Source: Halorientalis salina (GTDB lineage Archaea; Halobacteriota; Halobacteria; Halobacteriales; Haloarculaceae). From it: a stretch of 64,000 bases of DNA. Location of the stretch: contig NZ_SOSC01000002.1 of the NCBI RefSeq assembly GCF_005049285.1, forward strand, positions 434,001-498,000, written 5' to 3'. Every line of letters begins with the position of its first letter. Positions within the stretch are counted from its first letter, which is position 1. Positions 23,684-32,950 of this stretch are shown here, in pieces. The notes below the pieces were generated by a model, which was not told where the DNA came from, made no database searches, and was given only the letters and a program-made list of their open reading frames with translations. The position numbers and the translations under genes are program-made.

Positions 23684-25929
23684 GCGACGAGGAACTCGCC
23701 AAGGACCTCGGGCCGCTCGCTGCGCTGACCATCGGCGTCGGGACGATGATCGGAGCGGGGATCTTCGTGTTGCCCGGCGACGCCATCCAGCAGTCCGGCT
23801 CCTTCGCCGTCGTCGCCTTCCTCATCGGCGGCGGGATCGCACTCCTGACCGCCCTCTCCGCGAGCGAACTCGGGACGGCCATGCCCAAGTCCGGCGGTGC
23901 CTACTACTACGTCAACCACGCGCTCGGGCCGCTGTTCGGTTCGATCGCCGGCTGGGCCAACTGGCTCGGCCTGGCCTTCGCCTCGGCCTTCTACATGGTC
24001 GGCTTCGGCGAGTACATCCAGGACATCGTCGGTCTCGGAGAGACAGTGGGAGTCGGTCCGGTCGCGATGGACGCCGTGACGCTGCTGGCACTCGTCGGCG
24101 GCGCCTTCTTCATCACGGTCAACTACGTCGGGGCCAAGGAAACCGGGAAACTTCAGAACGTCATCGTCGTCATCCTCGTGGCCATCCTGACGGTCTTCAC
24201 CATCGCCGGCGCGCTCCGGGCGGAGCCGGGGAACCTGCCGGCGGCCAAGGGCTACGGCTCGATGATGGTCACGACCGGCATCATCTTCGTCTCGTATCTC
24301 GGGTTCGTCCAGATCACGAGCGTCGCCGAGGAGATCAAAAACCCCGGGAAGAACCTCCCGCGGGCGGTCATCGGGAGCGTCCTCCTCGTGACGGTCATCT
24401 ACGCGCTCGTGTTGGTCGCGATGAGCGCATCCGTCGAGCAGGGCTTTATCGCCAGCGAGCAGGCTGCCGGGAACATCGTCGTCGTCTCGGCGGCCTCAGA
24501 ACTGCTCGGACCGATCGGGGCCGTCTCGATGCTGTTCGGCGGGTTGCTGGCGACGGCCTCCTCGGCGAACGCGTCGATCCTGGCGTCCTCGCGGATCAAC
24601 TTCGCCATGGGCCGGGACAAACTCATCACCCCGAAGCTCAACGACATCCACCCGCGCTTCGCGACGCCGTATCGCTCCATCGCGATGACCGGCGCGCTCA
24701 TCCTGTTTTTCATCCTCGCGGCCAACGCCATCGGCGGGAACGCCATCGTCTCCCTGTCCGGCGCTGCGAGTTTCCTCCATCTGGTCATCTACGGGCTGCT
24801 CAACATCGCCTTGCTCGTGATGCGGACGGCCGATCCTGCCGATTACGAGCCCGATTACACGGTCCCGCTGTACCCCTTCACGCCGATTCTCGGAATGCTC
24901 TCCTCCTTTGCGCTGATCTACTTCATCGAGCCGACCATCCGAACCCTCGGGTTCGGACTCGTTGCGGCCGCCGTCGCGTGGTACTTCGTGTACGCACGAT
25001 CGCGTGCGGACAAGCAGGGCATCCTCGGACAGTACATCCTCTCGCGCTCGGAGTCGATGCCCGATTCGGCCGTCGCTGCCGCCAGCGGCGTCCAACCCGA
25101 CGGGGGCGACTACCGCGTAATGGTCCCGCTGGCAAACCCCGAACACGAACAGGAACTCATCACGCTGGGCAGCGCCGTCGCAAAACAGCGCGGGGGCAGC
25201 GTCATCGCCACCCACATCGTCACCGTCCCCGACCAGACCTCCCTGGAGTACGGGGCCGAGCACGTCGACGAACTCGACGCACAATCGGCGGATCTGCTGG
25301 CTGCGGCCAAGGAGGACGCCGAGACGTTCGGCGTGCCGGTCGAGACCCAGACCATCCTCTCCCATCGCTCCTTCGAGGAGATCTTCACGGCCGCCCGGAC
25401 CCACGACGCCGACATGGTCGTGATGGGCTGGGGTCCGGACGCACACGGCTCGCCGGGGCGCGCAGAGTCGGCCATCGACGAGCTGGCACACGACCTGCCA
25501 TGTGATTTCCTCGTGTTCAAAAATCGCGGGTTCGACACCTCCGACGTGCTCGTCCCGACGGCCGGCGGCCCCGACTCGGACCTGAGCGCGGCCATCGCCA
25601 AGACGCTCCAGACCGAGTTCGGCAGCGAGATCACGCTCCTGCACGTCGCCGACGACAAGGCCGCCGGCGAGGCGTTCCTGAGCGAGTGGGCGGCCGACCA
25701 CGAGATCGGCGACGCGCGCCTGCGCGTCGAAACCGGCGACGTCGAAGAGGCCATCGGAACGGCCGCCGACGACGCCACCCTGCTCATCATCGGCGCGACC
25801 GAGGAGGGACTGCTCTCCAGGCTCGTCCGCGGCACGCTCGTCCTCGACGTGGTCGACGAGGTGGACTGTTCCGTACTGCTCGCCGAGAAACAACGCGACC
25901 GGTCGCTGCTCGAACGACTCTTCGGGTGA
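23680..25929 (+). CDS. APC-family permease fused to two UspA domains
   Basis: A 749-residue membrane protein. Residues ~1-440 form a 12-TM amino acid/polyamine/cation (APC) transporter (GVGTMIGAGIFVLPGDAIQQ, then FAVVAFLIGGGIALLTALSA, SRINFAMGRDKLITPKLNDI). Residues ~475-617 (YRVMVPLANPEHEQELITLG) and ~620-745 (TSDVLVPTAGGPDSDLSAAI) are tandem cytosolic USP-like domains, the second containing IIGATEEGLLSRLVRGTLVL. The substrate is probably an amino acid or a cation and is not predictable. Fusion to USP implies cytosolic nucleotide sensing of transport. It is coupled to the upstream uspA. Confidence 0.9.
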   Translation: MSDEELAKDLGPLAALTIGVGTMIGAGIFVLPGDAIQQSGSFAVVAFLIGGGIALLTALSASELGTAMPKSGGAYYYVNHALGPLFGSIAGWANWLGLAFASAFYMVGFGEYIQDIVGLGETVGVGPVAMDAVTLLALVGGAFFITVNYVGAKETGKLQNVIVVILVAILTVFTIAGALRAEPGNLPAAKGYGSMMVTTGIIFVSYLGFVQITSVAEEIKNPGKNLPRAVIGSVLLVTVIYALVLVAMSASVEQGFIASEQAAGNIVVVSAASELLGPIGAVSMLFGGLLATASSANASILASSRINFAMGRDKLITPKLNDIHPRFATPYRSIAMTGALILFFILAANAIGGNAIVSLSGAASFLHLVIYGLLNIALLVMRTADPADYEPDYTVPLYPFTPILGMLSSFALIYFIEPTIRTLGFGLVAAAVAWYFVYARSRADKQGILGQYILSRSESMPDSAVAAASGVQPDGGDYRVMVPLANPEHEQELITLGSAVAKQRGGSVIATHIVTVPDQTSLEYGAEHVDELDAQSADLLAAAKEDAETFGVPVETQTILSHRSFEEIFTAARTHDADMVVMGWGPDAHGSPGRAESAIDELAHDLPCDFLVFKNRGFDTSDVLVPTAGGPDSDLSAAIAKTLQTEFGSEITLLHVADDKAAGEAFLSEWAADHEIGDARLRVETGDVEEAIGTAADDATLLIIGATEEGLLSRLVRGTLVLDVVDEVDCSVLLAEKQRDRSLLERLFG

Positions 25930-26069
25930 CCGGTCCCCCGTATCACCGGGTCGACCGGTTTTGGCCGTGCCTACCCCCAGCGAGCCCCCAGTCGGGGATA
26001 TCGACGCCAACAGTGTGTCTCGGCCGGTAACTGACCCGTAACTATACGCCCGCCTCTCGTCGCGAGGAC

Positions 26070-26429
26070 ATGGCAGTCGTCGACTCGCTCATCGTGTTCA
26101 TCGTGAGCCTCCTCATCGGCGCGGCCGGGATCTACGTCGGCGCACGGGTCATCACCGACACCGACGACTTCAGCTACGCCCTGATCACGGCCTTGATCGC
26201 GTCGATCGTCTGGACGCTCGTCGCGTTGTTCCTGGGCTGGATCCCCCTGTTGGGCCCACTGGCCGCGCTGATCGCGTACGTCGGCGTGATCAACTACCGC
26301 TATCCCGGCGGCTGGCTCCCGGCGATCGGCATCGCGCTCGTCGCCTGGCTCACCTCCGTGATCGTCATCTACGTCCTCGCCGCCCTCGGCCTCACCGCCT
26401 TCGACGCCGCGGGCGTCCCCGGCGCGTGA
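26070..26429 (+). CDS. Multi-pass membrane protein (4 TM), function unknown
   Basis: A 119-residue hydrophobic protein with four TM helices (SLIVFIVSLLIGAAGIYVGA, YALITALIASIVWTLVALFL, LGPLAALIAYVGVINYRY, ALVAWLTSVIVIYVLAALGL). It resembles small haloarchaeal conserved membrane proteins, and no domain is recognised. It is convergent with secY, with a 53-bp gap. Confidence 0.75.
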   Translation: MAVVDSLIVFIVSLLIGAAGIYVGARVITDTDDFSYALITALIASIVWTLVALFLGWIPLLGPLAALIAYVGVINYRYPGGWLPAIGIALVAWLTSVIVIYVLAALGLTAFDAAGVPGA

Positions 26430-26482
26430 TCGCGAGCGCAGTCGCTACGTGGGTGTGAAAAAAGACGTGAAAGAAAGGGAAG

Positions 26483-27955
26483 TTAGTCGTTGCCGAAGAC
26501 CTGGCGCATCATGGGGTGCATCTCCATGAGCTGTTCCTCGGCGATCTCCTCGTAGATCTTGTAGGTGATCGACACCGTCAGCAGGAGTCCGGTCCCGCCG
26601 ACGTTCCCGATCGTCCCGAGCATGTTCGCCGCGACGGCGAGCAGCCCCACGAGGGCACCGCCGATGACGGTGACCTGCGGGATGTACCGCTCCAGGACCT
26701 TCTCGATGACGCCGGGGTTCTGCCGGAAGCCCGGGATCTGCATCCCCGAGCCGTGAATCTGCTGGGCAGTCGCCTCCGGCCCCATGTCGGTGGTCTCGAC
26801 CCAGAAGATCGCGAAGATCGCCCCGCCCACGACCATGAAGAACAGGTCGATGAACACGCGGAGCGCGATCATCCAGGGCTCGGCCGTCGTCTGACCGAGC
26901 CACCACATCCAGTCGCCGGGCGACTGGATCGGTGCCATGAAGTAGAACAACCCGCCGACCGGGTCCGGCCCGGAGTAGGTCCCGAGCCAGCTCGGCATGT
27001 TGGCCATCTGGGCGTTCAGGATCCGGCCCAGGAACTGGATGTTGGCCTGCAGCGCGCGGACGAGAATCATCGGCAGGACGCTGGCGTAGATGAGCTTGAC
27101 CGGGAACCGGCCACGCGCACCTTTCACCCGCGAGTTGCTGAGCGGAATCTCGACCCGAACGCTTTCGGCGTAGACGACGACCACGAAGATGAGGACCGTC
27201 GTGAACAGCGACAGCAGGCCGTACTGTGAGTTAAACAGCGCCTGCTGGAAGCCGCCGCCGAAGAGCGGCCCGATCTGTATCTCGCCGAGCGCGATGGCGA
27301 TCCAGGCCGGGAGGAACCCGATCTGTTCGCTCCCGAGCTGCGGGATCGTGAAGAAGCCGCCGATGAGCGACTGGCTGACGCCGGCGATGATGAACAGCCC
27401 GACACCGGAGCCGACGCCCCACTTCGAGACGATCTCGTCCATGTACAGGATGAGCATCCCGCCAGCGAAGATCTGGGCGAACAGGATCCACTTGACGGCG
27501 AGGACGCCGCCGGGGATCGCCGCGGCGAGCGCCGGATCGGCCGGCAGGAACTCGCCCGCGAACACCATCGGGAACCCGGTCAGGATACACATCACGATAA
27601 CCAGGAACTTCTGGAGACCCTGATAGAGCACCTGATCGCGCGGGTTGTTCTGCGTGTCCAGCCCCAGCAGGTCCGCACCGCCCAGCAGTTGCAGGACGAT
27701 GGACGCTGTCACGATGGGGCCGATCCCGAGCTGCATGATTGTCCCCTGGCCGCCGGCGAGGATCGACCGGAAGCGACCGAAGATGTCGCCCCCGCCGCTC
27801 CCCAGGCCGAAGAGGAAAACGTTCGTCAGGAAAAAGTACAACACCAGCACGCCGCCAGTCCAGGCCAGCTTCCGCTTGAAGGGAACGTGTCCCTCCGGCC
27901 GCCGGACTGTCGGCATGCGGGTGAGTACCGGTTCAGCGGTCTCCTTCCAACCCAT
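26483..27955 (-). CDS. secY: Preprotein translocase subunit SecY
   Basis: A 490-residue core channel of the Sec translocon with ten predicted TM segments. Typical stretches are GGGDIFGRFRSILAGGQGTI, GPIVTASIVLQLLGGADLLG and YAESVRVEIPLSNSRVKGARGRFPVKLIYASVLPMILVRAL. It is the last gene of the ribosomal superoperon, starting 2 bp before the L15 stop region ends. The adenylate kinase gene that often follows secY in other haloarchaea is absent; a convergent membrane gene lies there instead. Confidence 0.97.
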   Translation of the reverse strand: MGWKETAEPVLTRMPTVRRPEGHVPFKRKLAWTGGVLVLYFFLTNVFLFGLGSGGGDIFGRFRSILAGGQGTIMQLGIGPIVTASIVLQLLGGADLLGLDTQNNPRDQVLYQGLQKFLVIVMCILTGFPMVFAGEFLPADPALAAAIPGGVLAVKWILFAQIFAGGMLILYMDEIVSKWGVGSGVGLFIIAGVSQSLIGGFFTIPQLGSEQIGFLPAWIAIALGEIQIGPLFGGGFQQALFNSQYGLLSLFTTVLIFVVVVYAESVRVEIPLSNSRVKGARGRFPVKLIYASVLPMILVRALQANIQFLGRILNAQMANMPSWLGTYSGPDPVGGLFYFMAPIQSPGDWMWWLGQTTAEPWMIALRVFIDLFFMVVGGAIFAIFWVETTDMGPEATAQQIHGSGMQIPGFRQNPGVIEKVLERYIPQVTVIGGALVGLLAVAANMLGTIGNVGGTGLLLTVSITYKIYEEIAEEQLMEMHPMMRQVFGND

Positions 27956-27956
27956 G

Positions 27957-28463
27957 CTACTCGTCCCCTTCTGACTCCTCGTCCGTATCAGTATCGGCTT
28001 CCTTCTCGGCCTTGCGCTCCTGGCCCAGCTCGGTCAGCTCGGTGTCCCCACCGGCGGACTCGAGCAGGTCCGTGGCACTGTCCGAGAAGGCGTCGGCGAC
28101 GACGACCAGTTCGTTGCGGACCTGGCCGCCACCGAGGACCTTCACGGCGTCGACCTCGTGGCCGTCCTCGACGACGTCGCGCGCGTCGATGCGGTAGCCG
28201 CCGTCGGTCTCCTCGGCGACGCCCTCCGCCGCCAGCAGCGCGGCGTCCTCGTCGAGTTCGCGGACGTCGATCTCCGCGATCTCCTCTTTTAACTTCTGGG
28301 GTCGCTTGAAGCCGGACTTGCCGAGCGGTTCGTGGTTGTGGAACTCGTGTTTGTCCCGACCAGCGGCCCCACGGCCCCCTCGGTGGCCCGCGCCACGTCG
28401 GTTCTTGTGCGTGCCGCCACCGTGCGTGCGTGATCCACGCTGTCGTCGTTTCTTACTCGTCAT
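27957..28463 (-). CDS. rpl15: Large-subunit ribosomal protein L15 (uL15)
   Basis: A 168-residue protein. The basic N-terminus SKKRRQRGSRTHGGGTHKNRRGAGHRGGRG is the rRNA-binding tail of archaeal L15, followed by HNHEPLGKSGFKRPQ. A haloarchaeal acidic C-terminal extension (SATDLLESAG... to ESEGDE) is present. The start at 28463 is preferred because the conserved tail begins there; a longer upstream frame overlaps L30. Confidence 0.95.
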   Translation of the reverse strand: MTSKKRRQRGSRTHGGGTHKNRRGAGHRGGRGAAGRDKHEFHNHEPLGKSGFKRPQKLKEEIAEIDVRELDEDAALLAAEGVAEETDGGYRIDARDVVEDGHEVDAVKVLGGGQVRNELVVVADAFSDSATDLLESAGGDTELTELGQERKAEKEADTDTDEESEGDE

Positions 28464-28465
28464 TG

Positions 28466-28930
28466 TTATCGCATTGCCGTGAGGAGATCGTCGATCTCCT
28501 CCGTCGTGTGTTTCCCGAGCTGTCCACCCGACTGGGTCGGCTGTTTGATGCCGTCGTGTCCACCGCGCGGCGGGTGGAGCCGGAGCACCGGCGTCAGACC
28601 CTGCTCGCGCAGCGTCGTGTCTTCGGAGAGCAGGCCAAAGGCCAGCGCTTCGATGTCGTCGAACTCGGTGTTCTCGCCGATCCACTCGTCGTCGACGTCG
28701 GCGTCGCCTTCGAGGGGCTCCGCTCGCGTGCGAAGCAGCGTCTCGACCGTCTCCTGGCTCGGCTCGCCGTGTGCGACGTAGTCGTTGACCTTCGTGATCA
28801 TCCCGCGGTAGGCGTCGGTCTCGGGCACCAGTGCACAGTGGTTCACGTCGTGGATGTTGAGCATCTTGAGCGTGTCGTGGACACCCTGCTCCATGTTGAC
28901 GTCACCGCGAACCTGAACGAGCGCCTCCAT
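28466..28930 (-). CDS. rpl30: Large-subunit ribosomal protein L30 (uL30)
   Basis: A 154-residue archaeal-type L30, longer than the bacterial form. It begins [20 protein letters not shown] with KMLNIHDVNHCALVPETDAY (the L30 core) and ends in the archaeal extension LHPPRGGHDGIKQPTQSGGQ. Its ATG at 28930 overlaps the S5 stop by 1 nt (TAATG), and L15 starts 2 bp after its stop. Confidence 0.95.
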   Translation of the reverse strand: MEALVQVRGDVNMEQGVHDTLKMLNIHDVNHCALVPETDAYRGMITKVNDYVAHGEPSQETVETLLRTRAEPLEGDADVDDEWIGENTEFDDIEALAFGLLSEDTTLREQGLTPVLRLHPPRGGHDGIKQPTQSGGQLGKHTTEEIDDLLTAMR

Positions 28931-29568
28931 TATTCGATCACCTCGCGCTTCTCCATGGTGCGCTCGGGCACGCGCGCCTCCGCGGTGCGCTTGAGCGCGT
29001 TGAACGTCGCCTTCGCGAAGTTGACCGTCGTCCGGGTGTTCCCCGAACTCCGCGTCCAGATGTCCTCGATACCGGCGAGCTCCAGCACGTGTCGGACGGT
29101 CTCCCCGCCCGCCAGTCCGAGCCCGCGCGGGGCCGGCTGGAGTTCGACTTCGACGCTGCCCGCTTTGCCGGTCGTCCGGAGTGCGACGGTGTGGGGTCGC
29201 CCACAGCCACATTCCCAGGACCCGCAGCCACGGGAGACGTTGATGAGGTTCAGCTTGGCGACGTCGATCGCCTTCTGGATCGCCCCACCGACCTGGTCGT
29301 CACGCCCCTCGGCGTAGCCGACGAGGCCGTCGCGGTTACCCACGACGACGACACACCGGAACTTCACCCGGCGTCCGGAGTCGGTCATCCGCTGGACCAT
29401 GTTGATGTCCAGTACTTCGTCTTCGAGGTCGGGGACCAGCTGGTCGACGACCTCCGATTCCTTCAGCGGTAGGCCCGAGTTCAGCGCCTCGATCATCGAG
29501 TCGATCTCGCCGTCGCGTACCTGCCGGCCTAGCCGCGTTCGCGGTTCCCATCCGTCGTTTCTGCTCAT
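28930..29568 (-). CDS. rps5: Small-subunit ribosomal protein S5 (uS5)
   Basis: A 212-residue protein with the double-stranded-RNA-like N-terminal domain ([20 protein letters not shown]) and the C-terminal S5 domain ([37 protein letters not shown]). It begins [20 protein letters not shown], as in archaeal homologues. It contributes to decoding fidelity. The L18 stop overlaps its start by 4 bp (ATGA). Confidence 0.96.
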   Translation of the reverse strand: MSRNDGWEPRTRLGRQVRDGEIDSMIEALNSGLPLKESEVVDQLVPDLEDEVLDINMVQRMTDSGRRVKFRCVVVVGNRDGLVGYAEGRDDQVGGAIQKAIDVAKLNLINVSRGCGSWECGCGRPHTVALRTTGKAGSVEVELQPAPRGLGLAGGETVRHVLELAGIEDIWTRSSGNTRTTVNFAKATFNALKRTAEARVPERTMEKREVIE

Positions 29569-30122
29569 AGGTCTGCCTCCATCAGCTCTTCACGCACTTC
29601 GTTGAAATGCGTCGGTAGCTCCGTGGCGTCGAAATCGCCCGCATACAGCGACTCGTCGAGCTGTTCCGCGTACTCGGCGATGTGCTCGCCGCTGGTGCGC
29701 TCCCAGTCGGCCAGCACGCTGTCGTTGTGGGGGATTTCGAGCCCGGCGTCGATTGCGCCTTCCTGCACTGCGAATACTTTGCTTCCCGGTGTCGCCGTGT
29801 TGAGTCCGATGTCCAGCACCGCGGTCTCGAGACCGGCTGCGATCGCGCGTTTGCCCGCGAGCAAGCCCGTGAGATACGCGGCCGGCAGGTTCCCCGTGGG
29901 AGCCTCCCAACCGAATTCCTCGAGGTCGCTCGAGTGTGCGCTCGCAGCCGTCTCGTCGCCCTGCGGGCCGGTAAGAATCAGCTGCGCCGTAGTGTGCTGG
30001 TTGCTCTTTCGTGCGACCAGCCGGGGTTTCCCGGATTTCAGCAGGCGCAACCTCTGATGGTAATCAGTCCGGGCCTCGCGGCGACGCCGCATCGGCACCT
30101 TGTATCGTGGTCCTGTTGCCAT
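29565..30122 (-). CDS. rpl18: Large-subunit ribosomal protein L18 (uL18)
   Basis: A 185-residue archaeal/eukaryotic L5-type protein. The N-terminus [20 protein letters not shown] is followed by [20 protein letters not shown] (the 5S rRNA-binding region) and a conserved block [21 protein letters not shown]-like. The start at 30122 matches the conserved N-terminus; an in-frame extension upstream overlaps L19e and is rejected. Confidence 0.95.
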   Translation of the reverse strand: MATGPRYKVPMRRRREARTDYHQRLRLLKSGKPRLVARKSNQHTTAQLILTGPQGDETAASAHSSDLEEFGWEAPTGNLPAAYLTGLLAGKRAIAAGLETAVLDIGLNTATPGSKVFAVQEGAIDAGLEIPHNDSVLADWERTSGEHIAEYAEQLDESLYAGDFDATELPTHFNEVREELMEADL

Positions 30123-30123
30123 G

Positions 30124-30573
30124 TTATTGTCCTCCGTACTGTTCGTCGATGAATCGTTGCATGTCCGCGACACTGTCGAACTCGCCACCGCCGGCCTGGT
30201 CGTACAGTTCGCGGTACTCGGATTTCGACAGGGTGCCGTCGTCGCGCAGTTCCTTCAGCGTCCGGCGCTGCGCGCGGATGCGGCTCTCCCAGTCCTCTTT
30301 CTCGTTCTGTCGCCCGCCCGCCTTCCCGCGGCGGGTCCCGGCACCCTTCTGGTGCCCGTAGGCGCGTTTCTTCTGTCGCTCTCGTGCGCGACCGCGCGAG
30401 TTGCCTTTCGCGTCTTCGGCGCGGATGACGCCCTGGTCGACCAGGTCGCGAACGTCGTCGCGCGTGATCGCGTCGGCGATCTCGCCCTGCTCGTCGGGGT
30501 CGAACCAGACTTTGTTCTCCCCGACGTCCAGGACGTCCGCTGCGAGTCGCTTCTGTGCGGAAAGATCAGTCAT
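30124..30573 (-). CDS. rpl19e: Large-subunit ribosomal protein L19e (eL19)
   Basis: A 149-residue protein of the archaeal/eukaryotic-specific family. It begins [20 protein letters not shown] with [20 protein letters not shown], and has the basic [20 protein letters not shown] segment that contacts rRNA and the long C-terminal helix. It overlaps the L32e stop by 4 bp. Confidence 0.96.
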   Translation of the reverse strand: MTDLSAQKRLAADVLDVGENKVWFDPDEQGEIADAITRDDVRDLVDQGVIRAEDAKGNSRGRARERQKKRAYGHQKGAGTRRGKAGGRQNEKEDWESRIRAQRRTLKELRDDGTLSKSEYRELYDQAGGGEFDSVADMQRFIDEQYGGQ

Positions 30574-31283
30574 TCTTCGACCTCCACTTCCTCGTAGGTC
30601 GGGTTCAGGACGCGAATGCCCTGTTCTTCGGCCTGCTCCTCGATGGTCTCGCGCTTGCGTGCGCCGACCTTCGAGGCGATACGGACCGCGTGCGTGTCAC
30701 CGTCGACGCCCTCGAGGTCGTCCGCGTTGTGCACGCGAACCTCCTCGAAGCCGCTCGGGTGCCGGCCCCGGACCGCTTTCGGGGACCGGAAGCCCGCTTC
30801 GACGGTGTCGCCTTTGCCCTTGATCCCGCGGCGCTGCTTCGAGAGCTGGCCGCGCGGGCGGCGCCACGACGTCGGCACGCGCTTTTTCTTGTGGTAGTCC
30901 TGGCGGTTGAACTGCGGCTTGCTCTCGCTCTTGCGAGCGTTGAGGAGCCGCTGTTCGTTCTCCGACAGGTCCGGCGTCTTCTCGGTGAGCCCGCGAGCCT
31001 GGAGTTCCGTCTCGACTTCTTCTGCCTCGGCTTCGGGCTCTTCGGGGGCTTCCTCTTCGACTTCCGCTTCGGCTTCCTCGTCGACTTCCAGCCCGCCGAC
31101 GTCGGCCTTGATCCGGGCCGCCAGCGCGTTGCCGACGCCGTCGACGTTGGCCAGGTCGTCCTGGCTCGCACCGCGCACGTCGTCGACCGTGTCGTAGCCG
31201 GCCTCGCGCAGCGCCTCGGCTTTGGAGTCGCCGACACCGCTGATGTCCGTCAGGTCGTCGAATTCTTGCTCTTCGTCTGCCAT
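30570..31283 (-). CDS. rpl32e: Large-subunit ribosomal protein L32e (eL32) with N-terminal helix-hairpin-helix
   Basis: A 237-residue protein. Residues ~1-60 form a helix-hairpin-helix-like DNA/RNA-binding module ([40 protein letters not shown]), then an acidic linker (~65-95). The L32e domain (~105-237, [39 protein letters not shown]) follows. The HhH fusion is seen in haloarchaea but not in most other L32e proteins. Confidence 0.95.
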   Translation of the reverse strand: MADEEQEFDDLTDISGVGDSKAEALREAGYDTVDDVRGASQDDLANVDGVGNALAARIKADVGGLEVDEEAEAEVEEEAPEEPEAEAEEVETELQARGLTEKTPDLSENEQRLLNARKSESKPQFNRQDYHKKKRVPTSWRRPRGQLSKQRRGIKGKGDTVEAGFRSPKAVRGRHPSGFEEVRVHNADDLEGVDGDTHAVRIASKVGARKRETIEEQAEEQGIRVLNPTYEEVEVEE

Positions 31284-31819
31284 CAGGCCTCACCTCGATT
31301 CGGTTTCTGCGTGATGTACACGCCGTCCTGGAACACCCGGACGTCCTTGTCCTTGACGCGGGTGAGCTGTTCGATGTCGGCGGCGGTCTGCCCCACGGCC
31401 TCGATGTCCGAGCCCTGCAGGGAGATCTCCTCGCCGTCGACCGAGACCTCGGTGTCCCCGTGGATGGGGGCACGCCGGGGCGCTTTCTCGCCCAGGAAGT
31501 TCTCGATGACGACCACGCCGTCCTCGACGCGCACCTTCATCGGGAAGTGGGAGTAGAAGACTTCCATCTCGTACTCCCAGCCCTCTGTCACGCCGTGGAA
31601 CATGTTCCTGGCGTGGCTCTCGAAGGTGCCGACCGTCGAGTTCGTCTTTGCGTCCGTCTCCTCGCTCTCGATGACGACCCGTCCGTCCTGGACGGAGACG
31701 TCGATGTCCGGATACCAGAGGCGGCGCGACACGCTACCGTTAGGACCCTCGACCGTCAGGTCGAGATGGTCCATCTCGGCGGTCACGTCCTCCGGAATCT
31801 CGAGTTCTACTCGGTTCAT
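31283..31819 (-). CDS. rpl6: Large-subunit ribosomal protein L6 (uL6)
   Basis: A 178-residue protein with two similar alpha/beta domains. The N-terminal half has [20 protein letters not shown] and [20 protein letters not shown]; the C-terminal half has [20 protein letters not shown] and [20 protein letters not shown]. It binds near the sarcin-ricin loop. It shares one base with the L32e start (31283). Confidence 0.96.
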   Translation of the reverse strand: MNRVELEIPEDVTAEMDHLDLTVEGPNGSVSRRLWYPDIDVSVQDGRVVIESEETDAKTNSTVGTFESHARNMFHGVTEGWEYEMEVFYSHFPMKVRVEDGVVVIENFLGEKAPRRAPIHGDTEVSVDGEEISLQGSDIEAVGQTAADIEQLTRVKDKDVRVFQDGVYITQKPNRGEA

Positions 31820-31821
31820 TG

Positions 31822-32214
31822 TTAGTACACGTACGCGATCACTTGGCCACCGATGCCCTCCTCGCGGGCCTCGTAGTGGCTCATGATTCCGTGGCTGGTG
31901 GTCACGACGAGCGTCCCGTAGTCACGGGCCGGGAGGAACCGCTTCTCCCACTTCTCGAACTCGTCCGCGCCCGCCGAATAGCGGGGCTTGACCGGGCCAC
32001 ATTCGTTGATCGCTCCTTTCAGTTCGACCTCGAACCGACCGGCTTTGCCGTCCTCGACGAAGCTGAAGCCGTCGATGTACCCGCGGTCGTAGAAGACCTC
32101 GAGTACGCTGCCGATCTCGTTGGAGGCGGGCTGTATCGTCTGTTCTAGATGCCCGACGCTCTCGGCGTTATCGAGCCCCGAAAGCGCGCTGGCGAGTGGG
32201 TCGTTTCCTGTCAT
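31822..32214 (-). CDS. rps8: Small-subunit ribosomal protein S8 (uS8)
   Basis: A 130-residue protein. It begins [20 protein letters not shown], followed by the central [20 protein letters not shown] region and the C-terminal [20 protein letters not shown] signature that binds helix 21 of 16S rRNA. The start at 32214 overlaps the S14 stop by 4 bp; upstream in-frame residues are rejected. Confidence 0.96.
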   Translation of the reverse strand: MTGNDPLASALSGLDNAESVGHLEQTIQPASNEIGSVLEVFYDRGYIDGFSFVEDGKAGRFEVELKGAINECGPVKPRYSAGADEFEKWEKRFLPARDYGTLVVTTSHGIMSHYEAREEGIGGQVIAYVY

Positions 32215-32420
32215 GAGTACTTCTTGAACCCCATTCCGCGTGCGATCTCTCGGAAGCACTGCCGACAGAGCCAGATGTCGTACTTCCCGACAAGACCCTG
32301 TTCGCGCCCGCAGCGCTGGCAGGACCGCAGCTGTTCGGTCCGCTTTGCCGTCTGCTCACCGGTCGGATCTCGCTCCTCGGCCGCGTCGGCGTCGGGCTCG
32401 TCGTGTTCAGTTTCGCTCAT
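32211..32420 (-). CDS. rps14: Small-subunit ribosomal protein S14, zinc-binding (uS14)
   Basis: A 69-residue protein with a haloarchaeal acidic N-terminal extension and the zinc ribbon [20 protein letters not shown], completed by [16 protein letters not shown]; the four Cys ligands are in CxxC...CxxC order. It lies in the 3' domain of 16S rRNA. It is coupled to L5 and S8 by 4-bp overlaps. Confidence 0.96.
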   Translation of the reverse strand: MSETEHDEPDADAAEERDPTGEQTAKRTEQLRSCQRCGREQGLVGKYDIWLCRQCFREIARGMGFKKYS

Positions 32421-32950
32421 TCGTTCACCTCAACGTCGAACGTCGACCTGACGAACGCGACCGCGTCGTCAGGGTTGAGTCGGTGGTTCGACGGAATCGA
32501 TCGCGAGGCCTTGTCGCGCTTGGCCACGCGGTAGCCTGGTCGCACCAGGTTGACGGTGACGTCCAGCCCGTAGATTCCGATGTTCGGGTCGTACTCCTGG
32601 CTCGGGAAGTCGGTGTGTTCCTCGACCCCGAAGCTGAAGTTGCCCGTGTCGTCGAACTGCTTCGCGTCGAGTTCGACCAGCGGGAGCGCCGTCTCCAGGA
32701 ACTCCTCGGCCTCGTCGTCCCGCAGCGTGACTTTCGCACCGATGGGGTCACCCTGCCGGATGTTGAACTCGCCGATGGTCTCCTTGGCCGTGGTCCGCAC
32801 CGACTGCTGGTCGGTGATCTCCTCGATGATGTCCTCGGCGTTGCCCAGTTCGCGACCACCCTGGCCGATGCCCATGTGGACGACGACCTTCTCGATGCGC
32901 GGTTCGCGCATCTCGTGGAAGTCCGCACTGGATTCGCTATCCGAGCTCAT
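32417..32950 (-). CDS. rpl5: Large-subunit ribosomal protein L5 (uL5)
   Basis: A 177-residue 5S rRNA-binding protein. Recognisable segments are [40 protein letters not shown] and [21 protein letters not shown] short acidic N-terminal leader ([13 protein letters not shown]) is typical of haloarchaea. The start and stop overlap neighbours by 4 bp. Confidence 0.96.
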   Translation of the reverse strand: MSSDSESSADFHEMREPRIEKVVVHMGIGQGGRELGNAEDIIEEITDQQSVRTTAKETIGEFNIRQGDPIGAKVTLRDDEAEEFLETALPLVELDAKQFDDTGNFSFGVEEHTDFPSQEYDPNIGIYGLDVTVNLVRPGYRVAKRDKASRSIPSNHRLNPDDAVAFVRSTFDVEVNE

